The translations under genes were made by a program, and so were the position numbers. From contig NC_134644.1 in NCBI RefSeq assembly GCF_030463565.1, forward strand, positions 151,367,967 through 151,431,966: a DNA stretch of 64,000 nt. Direction: 5' to 3'. Of the stretch, positions 54,401 to 61,543 are shown piece by piece; position 1 is the stretch's first letter, and every line of letters starts with the position of its first letter. Source of the stretch: Pelecanus crispus (Eukaryota; Chordata; Aves; Pelecaniformes; Pelecanidae). The notes under the pieces were generated by a model that saw only the letters and a program-made list of their open reading frames with translations, searched no databases and was not told the DNA's origin.

Positions 54401-56484
54401 TGCAGAGTTCTGGGTATGATTAGGCGATGGAAGGATATTCTCAGTCATCTGATATTTTTGGATTGTAACTTTGCTGGTCCTTCAAGAATTGGGGGGGTGT
54501 GTCCCTTTTCTGTTTAAAATATATCATTAAAATACATAGTTTACCAGTCTGTACAGTATTATACAGTGATACTGCAATTGATCATGTAATTTCAAAATGG
54601 TGGTAATATAGAAACGACTTGTTTTATTGAAACACTTCACATTGTCACGAGTTCATGGGATTTTATGTAACTGGTGTGAGCTGGGTATAGTGTTAGTTAA
54701 GCTCTGAGTTGTGACAAACAAAGGGACCTGGAAAGTGTTTAGAGGAGGTTTGGGAAATGACTGCATTGTTCAGAGACCAGCTAACTACATTACTGGCAGT
54801 GGTAATTTTTCCAGAGGTGGGGCAGGAAGCGTTTATGTTTGCTATCATAATTACAGCTGCCCCTTTGGAGAGCCTTCCTTGTCTTATCTGCTGTAGTACA
54901 AGGTAGTTCTATGAAAACAGACTGCAAATGAAAGTAAGGAAAATTTGATTGGAAACCGGGATTTGTCATTATTGTTCCATTATAATCAAGCTATAATTAT
55001 ATATAAGACAGTCAAGATTTCTCTCTTGATATTACGGTTTGTTGAAAAAATAGAACAAAATATCTATAAGCCCAATGCAGTATTTTCCAAAAATGACTCA
55101 TCTAGTTCCCAGCATAACGCTGTAGTACCCAATATAGTATCTTCAGACTTTCCGAAAAACTTAGCATCCATTGAAGACAACACGTTCAATGAGTTTTAGT
55201 CAGTTTATACTAATTCCACAGCTCTTGATAGCTTGAAATTGATTTTAGCAAATGTAGTTGAACCCATGGTTAATTTTCTAGCAACTGATTCATGAAACTC
55301 GATACAGGCTGCAGACTCTGGAGAAGTTAAGTGGGTATTCAGGCAGTCAGACCATGCTGAGCTTTCTCCTTACACAGTGAGACTCCAGACAGCGACCTGG
55401 TACAGCTGCCGTGTACCTGTACTGTTCTGAAGGCACCGCAGTGAAATGAAACATGGGTATCTGGTGACTTAACTTCAGTTCTGTTTGTCTTCTGCAGCTT
55501 CACATTTAATATATGCATACAGTCCTCCTTAGCTTTCTCCCAGTGGTCTTCAGTTGTCTTTCCACAGTGGAGTGCCAAGCAGTGAAAGGAAATGAGAAAC
55601 ACACACTTTTGACTACAAACCTTTAAAGATGAATTAGAGAGGTACTACTCCTGGGGGGAAGTAGGACATAAAAAAACATAGGTGCCTTTCTTTTAGAAGA
55701 GTAAAATGCTAACTTTAATTTAGTGACATTAGTGATGGATATATGCATGCAGTTTATGAAGTTTCAGGTTATCTATATGTCCACATTAAAATGATTTGTT
55801 GCCGTTTTCTTTGTGAAGGTGACTGAATCTGACGAACAGGAAGAGAGACACTTCGCTACATCAGAAGATGTTGTGACTGATTATGTTACTTCTGAGGAAG
55901 CAGTTCAGAAGTGTGTGCCACTGAAGAGCTCTGAGAAACTGCACATTTCTGAACCATCTAATGCTTATGACTTTGGTCAGATTATAAATGCAGTGAATAC
56001 CAATAAGGATAAAGCTGCTTGTGCAGATCTTTTAACAATGACTGATCCAAAAAAATTGCCAGTGCTGCTAAGTAACAAACTTGAAGGAGAAATCCTTTTA
56101 ATCTTTATTCAGTCGTTGGAATATTATGTACTTGGAAAAGATCCTGGCCTTGTATATCAGCACCTTTTCTACTTGAGCAAAGCAGAAAGATTTAAGGTGA
56201 GAACTTAGATTGAATGCATACTTTAGTTGAACAGAAACTTAAATGAAGCTTTCATATCTTAAAAGGAAATGAAACACTGATTTTTTTATCTCTGTCAAAT
56301 ACTATGATTTTCAATCAACCCGTGCTGATTATAAAATAATCTGTTTTTTCAGGTGGTGCTGGCCCTTCTTAGCAAAAATGAAAAAGAACAGGTTCAGCAA
56401 CTGTTTGACTTACTTTCAGAAAACCAGAATCATCAGTACTCTTTGGAAGATCTTGAGACCCTTAAAAAGGTTTATGAACTTTAG
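13616..56484 (+). CDS. SPAG1: SPAG1 gene (coding span): sperm-associated antigen 1 / DNAAF13
   Basis: Eighteen coding exons with GT..AG borders join into one frame of 975 codons plus TAG; human SPAG1 is 926 aa. SPAG1 is a cytoplasmic co-chaperone that works with HSP70/HSP90 and RUVBL1/2-type complexes to preassemble axonemal dynein arms; human loss causes primary ciliary dyskinesia. Domains: a conserved N-terminal region (GTTKTYQIP, YYPEL, TAEEW) at 1-165; TPR block 1 at about 217-321; a Lys/Glu/Ser-rich linker at 376-486; TPR block 2 at about 487-603; TPR block 3 at about 665-785; an acidic linker; and the RPAP3_C domain at about 852-975. Carboxylate-clamp residues are present in every block: K221/N225/N255/K285/R289, K489/N493/N532/K562/R566 and K673/N677/N708/K738/R742. 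The start was chosen because GTTKTYQIP follows at the same spacing as in human. No stop, frameshift or missing exon was found. Confidence 0.97.
14346..14505 (+). CDS. SPAG1: SPAG1 coding exon 2
   Basis: Encodes residues 47-100, SGEEGYYPELILFCEKR through FTAEEWKTISDELM, the most conserved part of the N-terminal region. The acceptor is TTTTAAAG; the donor is ATG|GTACAG. Confidence 0.96.
14867..14998 (+). CDS. SPAG1: SPAG1 coding exon 3
   Basis: Encodes residues 101-144 in phase 0 at both ends. It contains a run of five Asp codons (GAT)5 after SWVTEMN, where human has a different acidic stretch, so length variation is plausible. DNLPPIR matches the human DNLPPVR. Confidence 0.94.
15535..15582. 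repeat. short imperfect tandem duplication
   Basis: Two adjacent copies of a ~25-bp unit containing TTTAGCCATAAAGCATACTT lie back to back within intron 3. No function is suggested. Confidence 0.8.
17073..17183 (+). repeat. ~112-bp direct repeat, copy A (left of LTR)
   Basis: This segment, containing TGAAGCCAAATCTGGAAATC, recurs at 17730-17845 immediately beyond the LTR. By eye the copies differ by about eight substitutions and two small indels. Together they bracket the LTR exactly, which is far longer than a retroviral target-site duplication. Confidence 0.85.
17184..17728 (-). mobile_element. solo LTR of an endogenous retrovirus
   Basis: A 545-bp element with terminal TGTCCTGG and CATGACA on the minus strand, ending in the TG...CA dinucleotides of an LTR. 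In that orientation it carries a TATA box (complement at 17475-17480), then an ATTAAA poly(A) signal (complement at 17314-17319), the normal U3-R-U5 order. A (TAA)n run lies inside. It resembles an ERV LTR family that is abundant in many birds; the family name is not assigned. No gag, pol or env sequence is present. It is antisense to SPAG1, in intron 3. Confidence 0.85.
17730..17845 (+). repeat. ~112-bp direct repeat, copy B (right of LTR)
   Basis: Second copy of the host segment at 17073-17183, with a 3-bp insertion (TTG) and an extra T. It begins one base after the LTR end. Confidence 0.85.
20302..20369 (+). CDS. SPAG1: SPAG1 coding exon 4
   Basis: A Lys/Asn/Gln-rich exon encoding residues 145-166 plus two bases, ending PRDYSEWDK as in the human PRDYAEWDK. 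The donor splits Lys167: GACAA|GTATGT. Confidence 0.94.
22503..22621 (+). CDS. SPAG1: SPAG1 coding exon 5
   Basis: Begins G|TTCGATGTGGAAAAGGAG and encodes FDVEKECSKIDEGCEENNSK..., residues 167-207. Ends DTT followed by G|GTAATG. Confidence 0.94.
23109..23214 (+). CDS. SPAG1: SPAG1 coding exon 6 (start of TPR block 1)
   Basis: Encodes residues 207-242, TEKEKIFIATREKEKGNEAF..., first TPR helix pair with clamp residues K221 and N225. The donor is CG|GTCAGT. A nearby GTGAAT at 23219 would shift the frame, whereas GTCAGT restores the conserved RSIS junction. Confidence 0.94.
24655..27535 (-). mobile_element. antisense CR1 LINE with remnants of ORF1 and ORF2
   Basis: About 2.9 kb read as a degraded CR1 on the minus strand in proper order. 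From 27535 to 27000 are remnants of the ORF1 esterase (SGNH-type) domain, such as VIVV, LLDLACK and NRPVQCLAAWLV. From 26975 to 26420 is the ORF2 endonuclease start: KCTKHGKQKR, SEIEIWWDSLCGWSAVMEAC, ACRLFRKTRK, and then QLEEASQLQALVPMGDLNHS with ICWKGK. From about 26300 to 24950 is RT core sequence, including DVAYLDCSKACD and LGNYRLVS. Many stops and frameshifts break it, and the true 3' end is missing at 24655. It is an old, dead copy. Confidence 0.85.
26690..26732. repeat. short tandem duplication inside the CR1
   Basis: Two adjacent copies of a ~21-bp unit containing TCAGTCTCTTGCCTG. It is a local expansion within the dead CR1. Confidence 0.75.
27634..27764 (+). CDS. SPAG1: SPAG1 coding exon 7 (TPR block 1)
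   Basis: After CTTTTTTCAG the exon gives SISVIPTAAAYNNKAQAEIK... to EPGNVK, residues 242-286, with clamp residues N255 and K285. The match to human AYNNRAQAEIKLQ is close. Confidence 0.96.
28368..28474 (+). CDS. SPAG1: SPAG1 coding exon 8 (end of TPR block 1)
   Basis: Encodes residues 286-321, ALMRRATVHNQLQNYQTAIE..., with clamp residue R289. Ends AIAK, donor AAG|GTAAAG. Confidence 0.96.
28475..30872 (+). other. SPAG1: SPAG1 intron 8 (2.4 kb)
   Basis: Mostly unrecognised sequence. A segment near 30055-30125 resembles an ancient sauropsid repeat and is listed separately. Confidence 0.7.
30052..30130 (+). repeat. possible ancient sauropsid interspersed repeat
   Basis: The pattern CAGTAACTGGAATTCTTCAA, followed by GGTGCTTTGTCCACATGAATC, resembles a very abundant old repeat of turtles, crocodilians and birds (typical form: GTAACTGGAGTTCTTCGAGA, TGTGTTGTCCACATGGATTC). 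This is from memory; the family name is not given. Confidence 0.4.
30873..31035 (+). CDS. SPAG1: SPAG1 coding exon 9
   Basis: Encodes residues 322-376: KNLLEIEKKLKGLKPVSETQ, then GKGKRILIQDIEDSEGDEE and an acidic end. It matches human ETQTKGKRMVIQEIENSEDEE. It leads from TPR block 1 into the charged linker. Confidence 0.95.
34490..34612 (+). repeat. ancient amniote interspersed repeat fragment
   Basis: The string TTGTACAGCATCTAGCACAA followed by TGGGGCCC and, later, GGCTCTATTGCAA matches the 3' part of an old family (typically GTACAGCGCCTAGCACAATG, then GGGTCC and GGCGCTACCGCAATA) spread through reptiles and birds. Diverged; family name not assigned. Confidence 0.5.
35193..35290 (+). mobile_element. 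CR1 LINE 3'-end fragment
   Basis: About 98 bp: CTGATCTAGTTAAAGCTGTC, the GGTTGGGCCAGATGACC block, CTTCCAACCCAAAGAACTC and one ATTCTATG. Extremely 5'-truncated insertion, sense to SPAG1. Confidence 0.92.
36210..36230. repeat. (GATG)5 microsatellite
   Basis: Five perfect tetranucleotide units in intron 9. Confidence 0.95.
37377..37805 (+). CDS. SPAG1: SPAG1 coding exon 10 (charged linker, start of TPR block 2)
   Basis: The largest coding exon, residues 376-519. The first ~110 residues are a Lys/Glu/Ser/Gly-rich, probably disordered linker, including EMGNAQRK (human VMGNIQKK). It ends in the first TPR helices of block 2, KLKSEGNELFKSGQF..., with clamp residues K489 and N493. The GC and CpG content is higher than in neighbouring exons, as in the human exon. 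The acceptor CTTGTAG is supported because it alone keeps the frame. Confidence 0.94.
38195..38294 (+). CDS. SPAG1: SPAG1 coding exon 11 (TPR block 2)
   Basis: Encodes residues 519-552, DDLSILYSNRAACYLKEGNC then SDCIQDCN, almost the human sequence. Clamp residue N532. Donor AG|GTAAAT. Confidence 0.97.
40095..40724 (+). mobile_element. old CR1 LINE, RT C-terminus to 3' end
   Basis: A diverged copy with readable but broken CR1 RT text: AEKANSLLG near the start, then RLGLYIRRKLFPM and HCNRLPRDV. The 3' end reads AGGTTGGACTAGGGACC then CAGCCTGAATCAC with a decayed terminal repeat. Much older than the copies at 12060 and 59369. Confidence 0.85.
40803..40907 (+). mobile_element. tRNA-Ile/CR1 chimeric SINE, 5'-truncated
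   Basis: The left end, AAGGTCACGGGTTCAATCCC, closely resembles the variable loop and T-arm (B box) of tRNA-Ile (AAGGTCGCGGGTTCGATCCC). At that point it passes directly into a CR1 3' tail: TCCCTGCTCACTGCAGGGGG, TTGGGCTAGATGATCTC and two or three ATTCTATG units. Such tRNA-headed, CR1-tailed SINEs are known from songbirds (TguSINE1). The tRNA 5' half with the A box is not visible, so this copy appears truncated. Confidence 0.65.
41520..41672 (+). CDS. SPAG1: SPAG1 coding exon 12 (end of TPR block 2)
   Basis: Encodes residues 552-603, ALELQPFSLKPLLRRAMANE..., YVDYKTVLQID, with clamp residues K562 and R566. Strong acceptor TTTTCTCCAG. Confidence 0.97.
41673..46092 (+). other. SPAG1: SPAG1 intron 12 (4.4 kb)
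   Basis: AT-rich with a (TA)n microsatellite at 45448-45472. No gene or mobile element recognised. Confidence 0.7.
45448..45472. repeat. (TA)n microsatellite
   Basis: About twelve TA units in intron 12, followed by ATGTATGTGT. Confidence 0.95.
46093..46268 (+). CDS. SPAG1: SPAG1 coding exon 13
   Basis: Encodes residues 603-662, TKTLIDLDGPSWREKLPPIP then VVPVAVQLHRW, followed by a polar stretch. Links TPR blocks 2 and 3; human has DGPNWREKLSPIPAVP here. Donor C|GTATGT. Confidence 0.95.
46269..49284 (+). other. SPAG1: SPAG1 intron 13 (3.0 kb)
   Basis: AT-rich except for a small CpG-containing segment at 48130-48240 discussed in the findings. No repeat recognised. Confidence 0.7.
49285..49426 (+). 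CDS. SPAG1: SPAG1 coding exon 14 (start of TPR block 3)
   Basis: Encodes residues 662-709, FKTLKNEGNDFVKKGKYEEA..., TIYTNR, with clamp residues K673, N677 and N708. Donor AG|GTAAAG. Confidence 0.97.
50324..50450 (+). CDS. SPAG1: SPAG1 coding exon 15 (TPR block 3)
   Basis: Encodes residues 709-751, ALCYLKLYKYEEAKQDCDHV..., IKAFYRRALAYKGLQ, with clamp residues K738 and R742. Ends phase 0 with CAG|GTGAGG. Confidence 0.97.
50451..53661 (+). other. SPAG1: SPAG1 intron 15 (3.2 kb)
   Basis: No recognisable gene, RNA or mobile element in this AT-rich intron. Confidence 0.6.
53662..53826 (+). CDS. SPAG1: SPAG1 coding exon 16 (end of TPR block 3)
   Basis: Encodes residues 752-806, NYQASVDDFNRVLLIDPNVL, EAKKELEEVTQLLN, then a basic stretch KQRKKITIQE. 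Phase 0 on both sides. Confidence 0.97.
53827..55818 (+). other. SPAG1: SPAG1 intron 16 (2.0 kb)
   Basis: Contains a perfect 26-bp palindrome (54115-54140) and an open stretch at 54945-55199 that may be an alternative exon. Confidence 0.7.
54115..54140. repeat. perfect 26-bp palindrome
   Basis: TTTACAAGGAGCA is followed without spacer by its exact reverse complement TGCTCCTTGTAAA. It sits just after a T run in intron 16. Confidence 0.95.
55819..56196 (+). CDS. SPAG1: SPAG1 coding exon 17 (acidic linker, RPAP3_C domain)
   Basis: Encodes residues 807-932. The first 45 residues are an acidic linker. The RPAP3_C domain starts near residue 852 with SNAYDFGQIINAVNT and runs through LPVLLSNKLEGE to LVYQHLFYLSKAERFK. 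In RPAP3 this fold binds RUVBL2, so the same is inferred here. Confidence 0.97.
56353..56484 (+). CDS. SPAG1: SPAG1 coding exon 18 and stop
   Basis: Encodes residues 933-975, VVLALLSKNEKEQVQQLFDL..., ending LKKVYEL-TAG; human ends LKRQYEL. Completes the RPAP3_C domain. Confidence 0.97.
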   Translation: MVLALLSKNEKEQVQQLFDLLSENQNHQYSLEDLETLKKVYEL

Positions 56485-57600
56485 GAAGTTAAAATTTATT
56501 AGTTGCATGCATATAGTTCATGTTTATAAGATGGATGTATGAACTCTACAGATTTGCATGGGTTGAAGTGGGTCTTTAATCGGACTCTTTGAATTCTATT
56601 TTGTTTTGACAGCATATGCACATTTAAAACTTGCTGCTCTTTTTTTCTTGTAGTTGTATACATTTTTAATCTCTAGAATTTAATGCATGTCTTTGTGTTT
56701 AGTAACAGAGTTCATGTTATTTGGCATACTGATTTTATTTAGACTGTGTTAATTATATATATAAAAATATATTTTACATTAAATATATATAATGTGAAAT
56801 ACCTTGATGGTACGATAGATAATACACTTAGTCATGACTTGTTGCATCATTTTCGGAGTTGTGTGTTCTTGTGATAAAGAAGTGTCTTCAAGATAAACGG
56901 GTCAGTTAGCAATAGCTTTGCTAAAATGAGTTTACAAAAAGTATTAACATTTTTCAGATAAACTACTACAGGCCATCTGTTTCTTCACTATCCCTGGTCT
57001 ATACAAAACAGATTTAAATATTTTTGGTGCAATACAGCTTAGCAGCAAAGGTGAATGAATAATATATTAGCTTGTCATGGAACACTTTGAATCAAAATAA
57101 TTATTAAATAAATGGGTATGTTTTTTAAATGATTAACAAGTGATTAATTTTCAGTGCACAGAGAATTTTTTTTCTCTGTGTGGAAGGACTGCTGGTTTGC
57201 ATGGCTTTTGAAGTGACAGTGGCAAACAGAACAAGTGGCTGTGCTTAGCAATAAAAATATTTAACTCTTGAGTTTTGTAATCAGATTATTTAAAACACCA
57301 GCTATTTCTGTTTACAGACATATTTATAAAGCTAAAAGTAAAACCATTTTGTCTGATTTATTTTTCTTTTATTTTGGGCAGTACTTATGTTTTATATTTG
57401 ATTCTGACAGAGCTCCTTTTTTCAAGATGAAGCTTTCAAAATTTTCAAATACCCCAGTGCCTTCTTTGCACATGTGATATAAATGTATATCAAACTCACT
57501 AGCACTGCAGAAATATCATTAAGAATGTTACTCTAATGAAAATTTTTCTCAGGTGTATATTAATTAAAAAATAAAGTTTTTTTTCTTGAGAAGTACAATT
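56485..57600 (+). other. SPAG1: SPAG1 3' UTR (extent uncertain)
   Basis: AT-rich sequence after the stop codon with AATAAA hexamers at 57107-57112 and 57570-57575; the latter is followed by a T-rich element. Which site is used, and so where the transcript ends, cannot be decided. Confidence 0.55.
57570..57575 (+). promoter_or_regulatory. SPAG1: candidate SPAG1 distal polyadenylation signal (AATAAA)
   Basis: AATAAA 1.09 kb after the stop, directly followed by GTTTTTTTTC, a typical downstream U-rich element. A second AATAAA at 57107 is an alternative. Confidence 0.5.
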
Positions 57601-59368
57601 ATGGATTCTCTTTTCTGGTTCTACACTCTGGCGGCTTATAATTCTGACTTGTGGATTATGAGTTTTGTCTTGAAGTAGAGTGCCAAGAATGAGGCTTTTA
57701 ATTCCTAAAGCATGGTCAGTACAACCAATGGGTTTTGGCTTTAAATGTCCTTTTTTATGAGATTGTCATGTGTTCAAGAGAGATCTATAGCTCATCTATG
57801 CATAACTGATTTTACTTAACCAGCAAAGTGCCAGTTTCATTCTTCTTACATGGTGGCAAGGTATTCACATTCATCAGTTTCTGTGTTAGTGATTTCAATC
57901 TTTTTAATTTTTCCATTGGAGTTTAGTATGTTCAGAGAAGATTCATTGTATATGTACAACTTACTGACATGGTATAGAAAACATAATCAATTTTCATTTA
58001 ATAAGAGTGTTTTAATAACAGTAATAAGTTGGAGGAGTGTATTAATAATATGCAGATTAGGAAAAAGTTCTTTTGCTAAAAGAAAGCATAAAAAACAGAT
58101 ATATAATTTCAAAATAGTCTTAGTTGCTTGAAAAAATGTAGAGTAAGAGCCAATGTCCGAAGCGACCACATCACAAAAGCTCTTGATGAAGTTAAATCTT
58201 TCTCTGTGCCGCCAAAACCCCCAAATATTAAAAGCTCTTTAGATGTCTTCTAAGAAGCAGTCTTGACTGCTGAAGTTGGTATCTCATTCATGTAGCTCGT
58301 TTTGACACTGAAGACAAAAATCAGAATCTTTGCAGCAGTAAGTCATAATAAAAATACAATTTCGTAGATTTAGGAGACAATCAGACATACTTAAAAAGAT
58401 AAAAAGGCTTTAAAAGACAAGAGATTTTTAAGTGGAGTGTTCTTGACAAATCATTTGTCCATGAGGAAATAGGCAAATGGGTTTTCATAGTATACATGGG
58501 TATACAGTATCACAGTTAATTTTAGGACAGTTTTGATCAATCCCTAGCAATAAAACTAGAAACTTAAAAGTAGTCCAGTAGTCCAGGAAGCTGCCTTTTC
58601 TGATAATACCTCCCAGCTTGAATGTCAGCTGAAACAGAGGTTAACTCAGTTTGAGGTAAAAATGACAGAGATCAGCAGATCAGGAAGCTAAAATTACCCC
58701 TTGTTAAGAAGTTCTAAATGGAGCACTGCAGCAGTGGTTGCAAGTGAACCCGTTACCAGCTGGCGGGAGGGAGCTGTCACCAGCTGCAGGCAGCTTTGTA
58801 CCCACGTGTGTCAGATGCAGTCAGCAAGAGATTAAATAACAAATATCCCCTGATTTGAAAAGTCAGCACTTTACTATGAAGTCACATGTCTTCTAAAGCA
58901 AAAAGCTGACCGTGAGTATGTCTCTCTTCAATAGACATTACTAAGAGGGCAGGTTTTGCTAGAAAGCTTAAACTCCGCCCTAACGAAATACTCCGCAACA
59001 AAGGGGTTTTCACTTTCTGTGTGTGATTGAGGCTGATCCCTTCAGCTTAAGGCAGACCATGAGCTTTGGCTGGTTGAGTATTTCGATGACCCCCCCCCAA
59101 CCTACCCCACACACTCTTTGGGAGATAGCACCTCTAGTGTAGCTTGACACTGATCTCGAACAATATTCCAAGTATATTCCCAGGCATTGTCACATATCAG
59201 CGGCTGCTTTTTTGAATTTTTTTAAGCTCATCCCAGTCCATGATCCCAAAGGGAGAAGAGGCTTTCTTGAAGTACGTCCTGCATTCCTGAAACTGCCGCC
59301 GGGCTGGGCGTACGCTCTCAGCAGGTCCTGGGCACCAGCCCCCCTTCCCTCGCGCTCAGCGAGCAGAT
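57601..59368. other. intergenic DNA downstream of SPAG1
   Basis: No gene recognised. A short run of C lies near 59090-59098. Confidence 0.55.
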
Positions 59369-59870
59369 TGCTCTGGGGCCCTCAGCACAAGAAGGACATG
59401 GACCTGCTGGAGCGGGTCCAGAGGAGGGCCACAAAAATGATCCGAGGGCTGGAGCACCTCTCCTATGAGGCCAGGCTGAGAGAGTTGGGGTTGTTCAGCC
59501 TGGAGAAGAGAAGGCTGCGAGGAGACCTTATTGCGACCTTCCAATACTTAAAGGGGGCCTACAGGAAGGATGGGGAGAATCTTTTTAGCAAGGCCTGTTG
59601 TGACAGGACAAGGAGTAATGGATTTAAACTAAAGAAGAATAGATTTAGACTAGACATTAGAAAGAAGTTTTTTACGATGAGGGTGGTGAAGCACTGGAAC
59701 AGGTTGCCCAGAGAGGTGGTGGAGGCCCCATCCCTGGCAACATTCAAGGTCAGGTTGGACGGGGCTCTGAGCACCCTGATCTGGTTAAAGCTGTCCCTGC
59801 TCACTGCAGGGGGGTTGGGCTAGATGGCCTCTAAAGGACCCTTCCAACCCAAAGCATTCTATGAGTCTAT
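59369..59870 (+). mobile_element. CR1 LINE, 5'-truncated, RT C-terminus to 3' end
   Basis: About 500 bp nearly identical by eye to the matching part of the copy at 12060-12822, in the same orientation. It starts at GCTCTGGGGCCCTCAGCACA and keeps [29 protein letters not shown] and the 3' blocks with ATTCTATGAGTCTATG. The upstream codons of the open frame (from 59212) are host sequence. Recent-looking but dead. Confidence 0.95.
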
Positions 59871-60609
59871 GTTCAGGGGCGCCGCTCTGAGAGGCAGCCC
59901 CATTTCTCTGTTCGCCTCGCTCCCAAAGGAACCTCTGAAGCAGGAGCCATTGAGCAGTCATTGATGCCGTAACTGCCATCACCCTGCGCTGCAGGTAGCA
60001 GGCCCCTAAAGTTCTAGGCACTAAATCTTTATGATATCTATTCCTTAAGTATCAGGTCAGCTGTATTACCTGCAAAACCTTTTCTGGCTGATGCTACTTA
60101 CAACCATTCCAACTATGAACTTTTGGCCTTGGCTTCCAACACTAAATAAATAATTTTTTTTTGAAGTGCAAGGGAATAAAGAAGCAGCTGAAACGTTTAT
60201 TGTTTTAATAGCTGAAAGATGTCAGACAAATACATATTTCTTCTTAAAAAAAGTTAGCAACTTTCATGTGTAAGAAAAATGGTCCATGAAGGTGAGCCAA
60301 AAAAAAAAAAAGTGCAGCGACACATGAGCCACTTGTCTGTAATGCCGCCAGCGGGTGAGCAGTACTTGCAGTCATTTTGGTGATGTCCCTGCCTCCTCCA
60401 GATTTCATTGAGACTGGCTACTTAGTTCAGACAGTACTTGAGGGGGGCTGACTGACAGGCAGGACAATTTCTAAAGACCTAGAACTTAATCAAATCAAAA
60501 CAACCTGTTAGGGACTGTACTGCTGATTTGGCCTGGACAGCTCAAGCCAAGGCCACCAGGCTTCAAAACCTTCCCCTCTTTTGGGGCAGCATGAGCTGAC
60601 TGAAAGACT

Positions 60610-60641
<32 letters not shown>

Positions 60642-60650
60642 ACTACTTTT
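60610..60650. repeat. 41-bp poly-G run
   Basis: Forty-one consecutive G, flanked by GACT and AACTAC. Such a tract could form G-quadruplex structure, or be an assembly or base-calling artefact. Confidence 0.95.
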
Positions 60651-60959
60651 AGGGGCCAAGTTCCTAAAACCACTCAGTTGACAGGTGAGGGCTGTCTAAA
60701 CTTGTCCCTCTTGGCGCAGTCTGGGGAACCTCTGCAGGGCCAGAGAGAGAAAGCTCTGCCACCCTAAATAGTTGCAGCATAACAGCTGTTTTACTGGTAT
60801 TGGGGTTTGCATCCTTGTAAGAATAAAGCATTTTCTCTTTAGAAGAGCACAAGAGATGCTTGAATGGCCTACTTGGTTTTGTGGCAGGGAGACTCAAATC
60901 ACAGGTCAGTGTTACTCTCTCGGGCTTGTCACTCACTTCCTCAGCATTAAAAGCCACTG

Positions 60960-61030
60960 TTTTTTTTTAAAAACCCAAACCACCACCACTACACCACCAC
61001 CAACACACCCCCACCCCCACCCGCCCCCCA
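60960..61030. repeat. low-complexity T/A then C/A-rich tract
   Basis: A short T and A run followed by CCACCACCACTACACCACCA and further CACCCC groups. Simple sequence. Confidence 0.85.
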
Positions 61031-61502
61031 ATCCCTTGCTTCAGGAGGAGAGTGTTGGCAATCAAGTGGTGGGAACAGCCAAGTGAAGTGTGGTCCCAAC
61101 ACAGCAAATGGCAGAGTGAAGATAACCTGTACAGACAAGCTAATCAGGCCTGTGGTTAACTCTAATAAATAACACTACTGTTATTTCTTTGCCGCTCAAG
61201 CTATTTTTGAAATTTTTAGAGAAGCCAGCTCCAGGTTGAACAGGTGCTGTTGCCCAAAGGGCAACAGTAAGAGGTGCTACAAGGGATGGGTGTCATCACC
61301 GCACGGTTGCTTCCCTGGCCAAAAAGCTGATTGACTGCAGAGCCCTCACCGCCACGCTTTTTACTCCTCTTGCACAGTGGTGCAGGCAGCAGAAGCTGGT
61401 GAGGGCCCAATTACTGGCAAACCACACTCTTTGCTCTTATGTGGGAAGTTCTTTTCCGCTCGTCAGAACCTGCTCTGCTTTCCGTAATCCATTTGCACAT
61501 AG

Positions 61503-61543
61503 AAAGGTCTTTTCCAACCTAAACGATTCTATGATTCTATGAA
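61503..61543 (+). mobile_element. CR1 LINE 3'-tail fragment
   Basis: Forty bases of CR1 terminus: AAAGGTCTTTTCCAACCTAA followed by ATTCTATGATTCTATG. Extreme 5' truncation. Confidence 0.88.

Noticed and set aside
59212-59823. 203-codon plus-strand frame as a host gene
   Set aside because: Most of it is CR1 ORF2 sequence; the first ~50 codons are unrelated host DNA that is open by chance.
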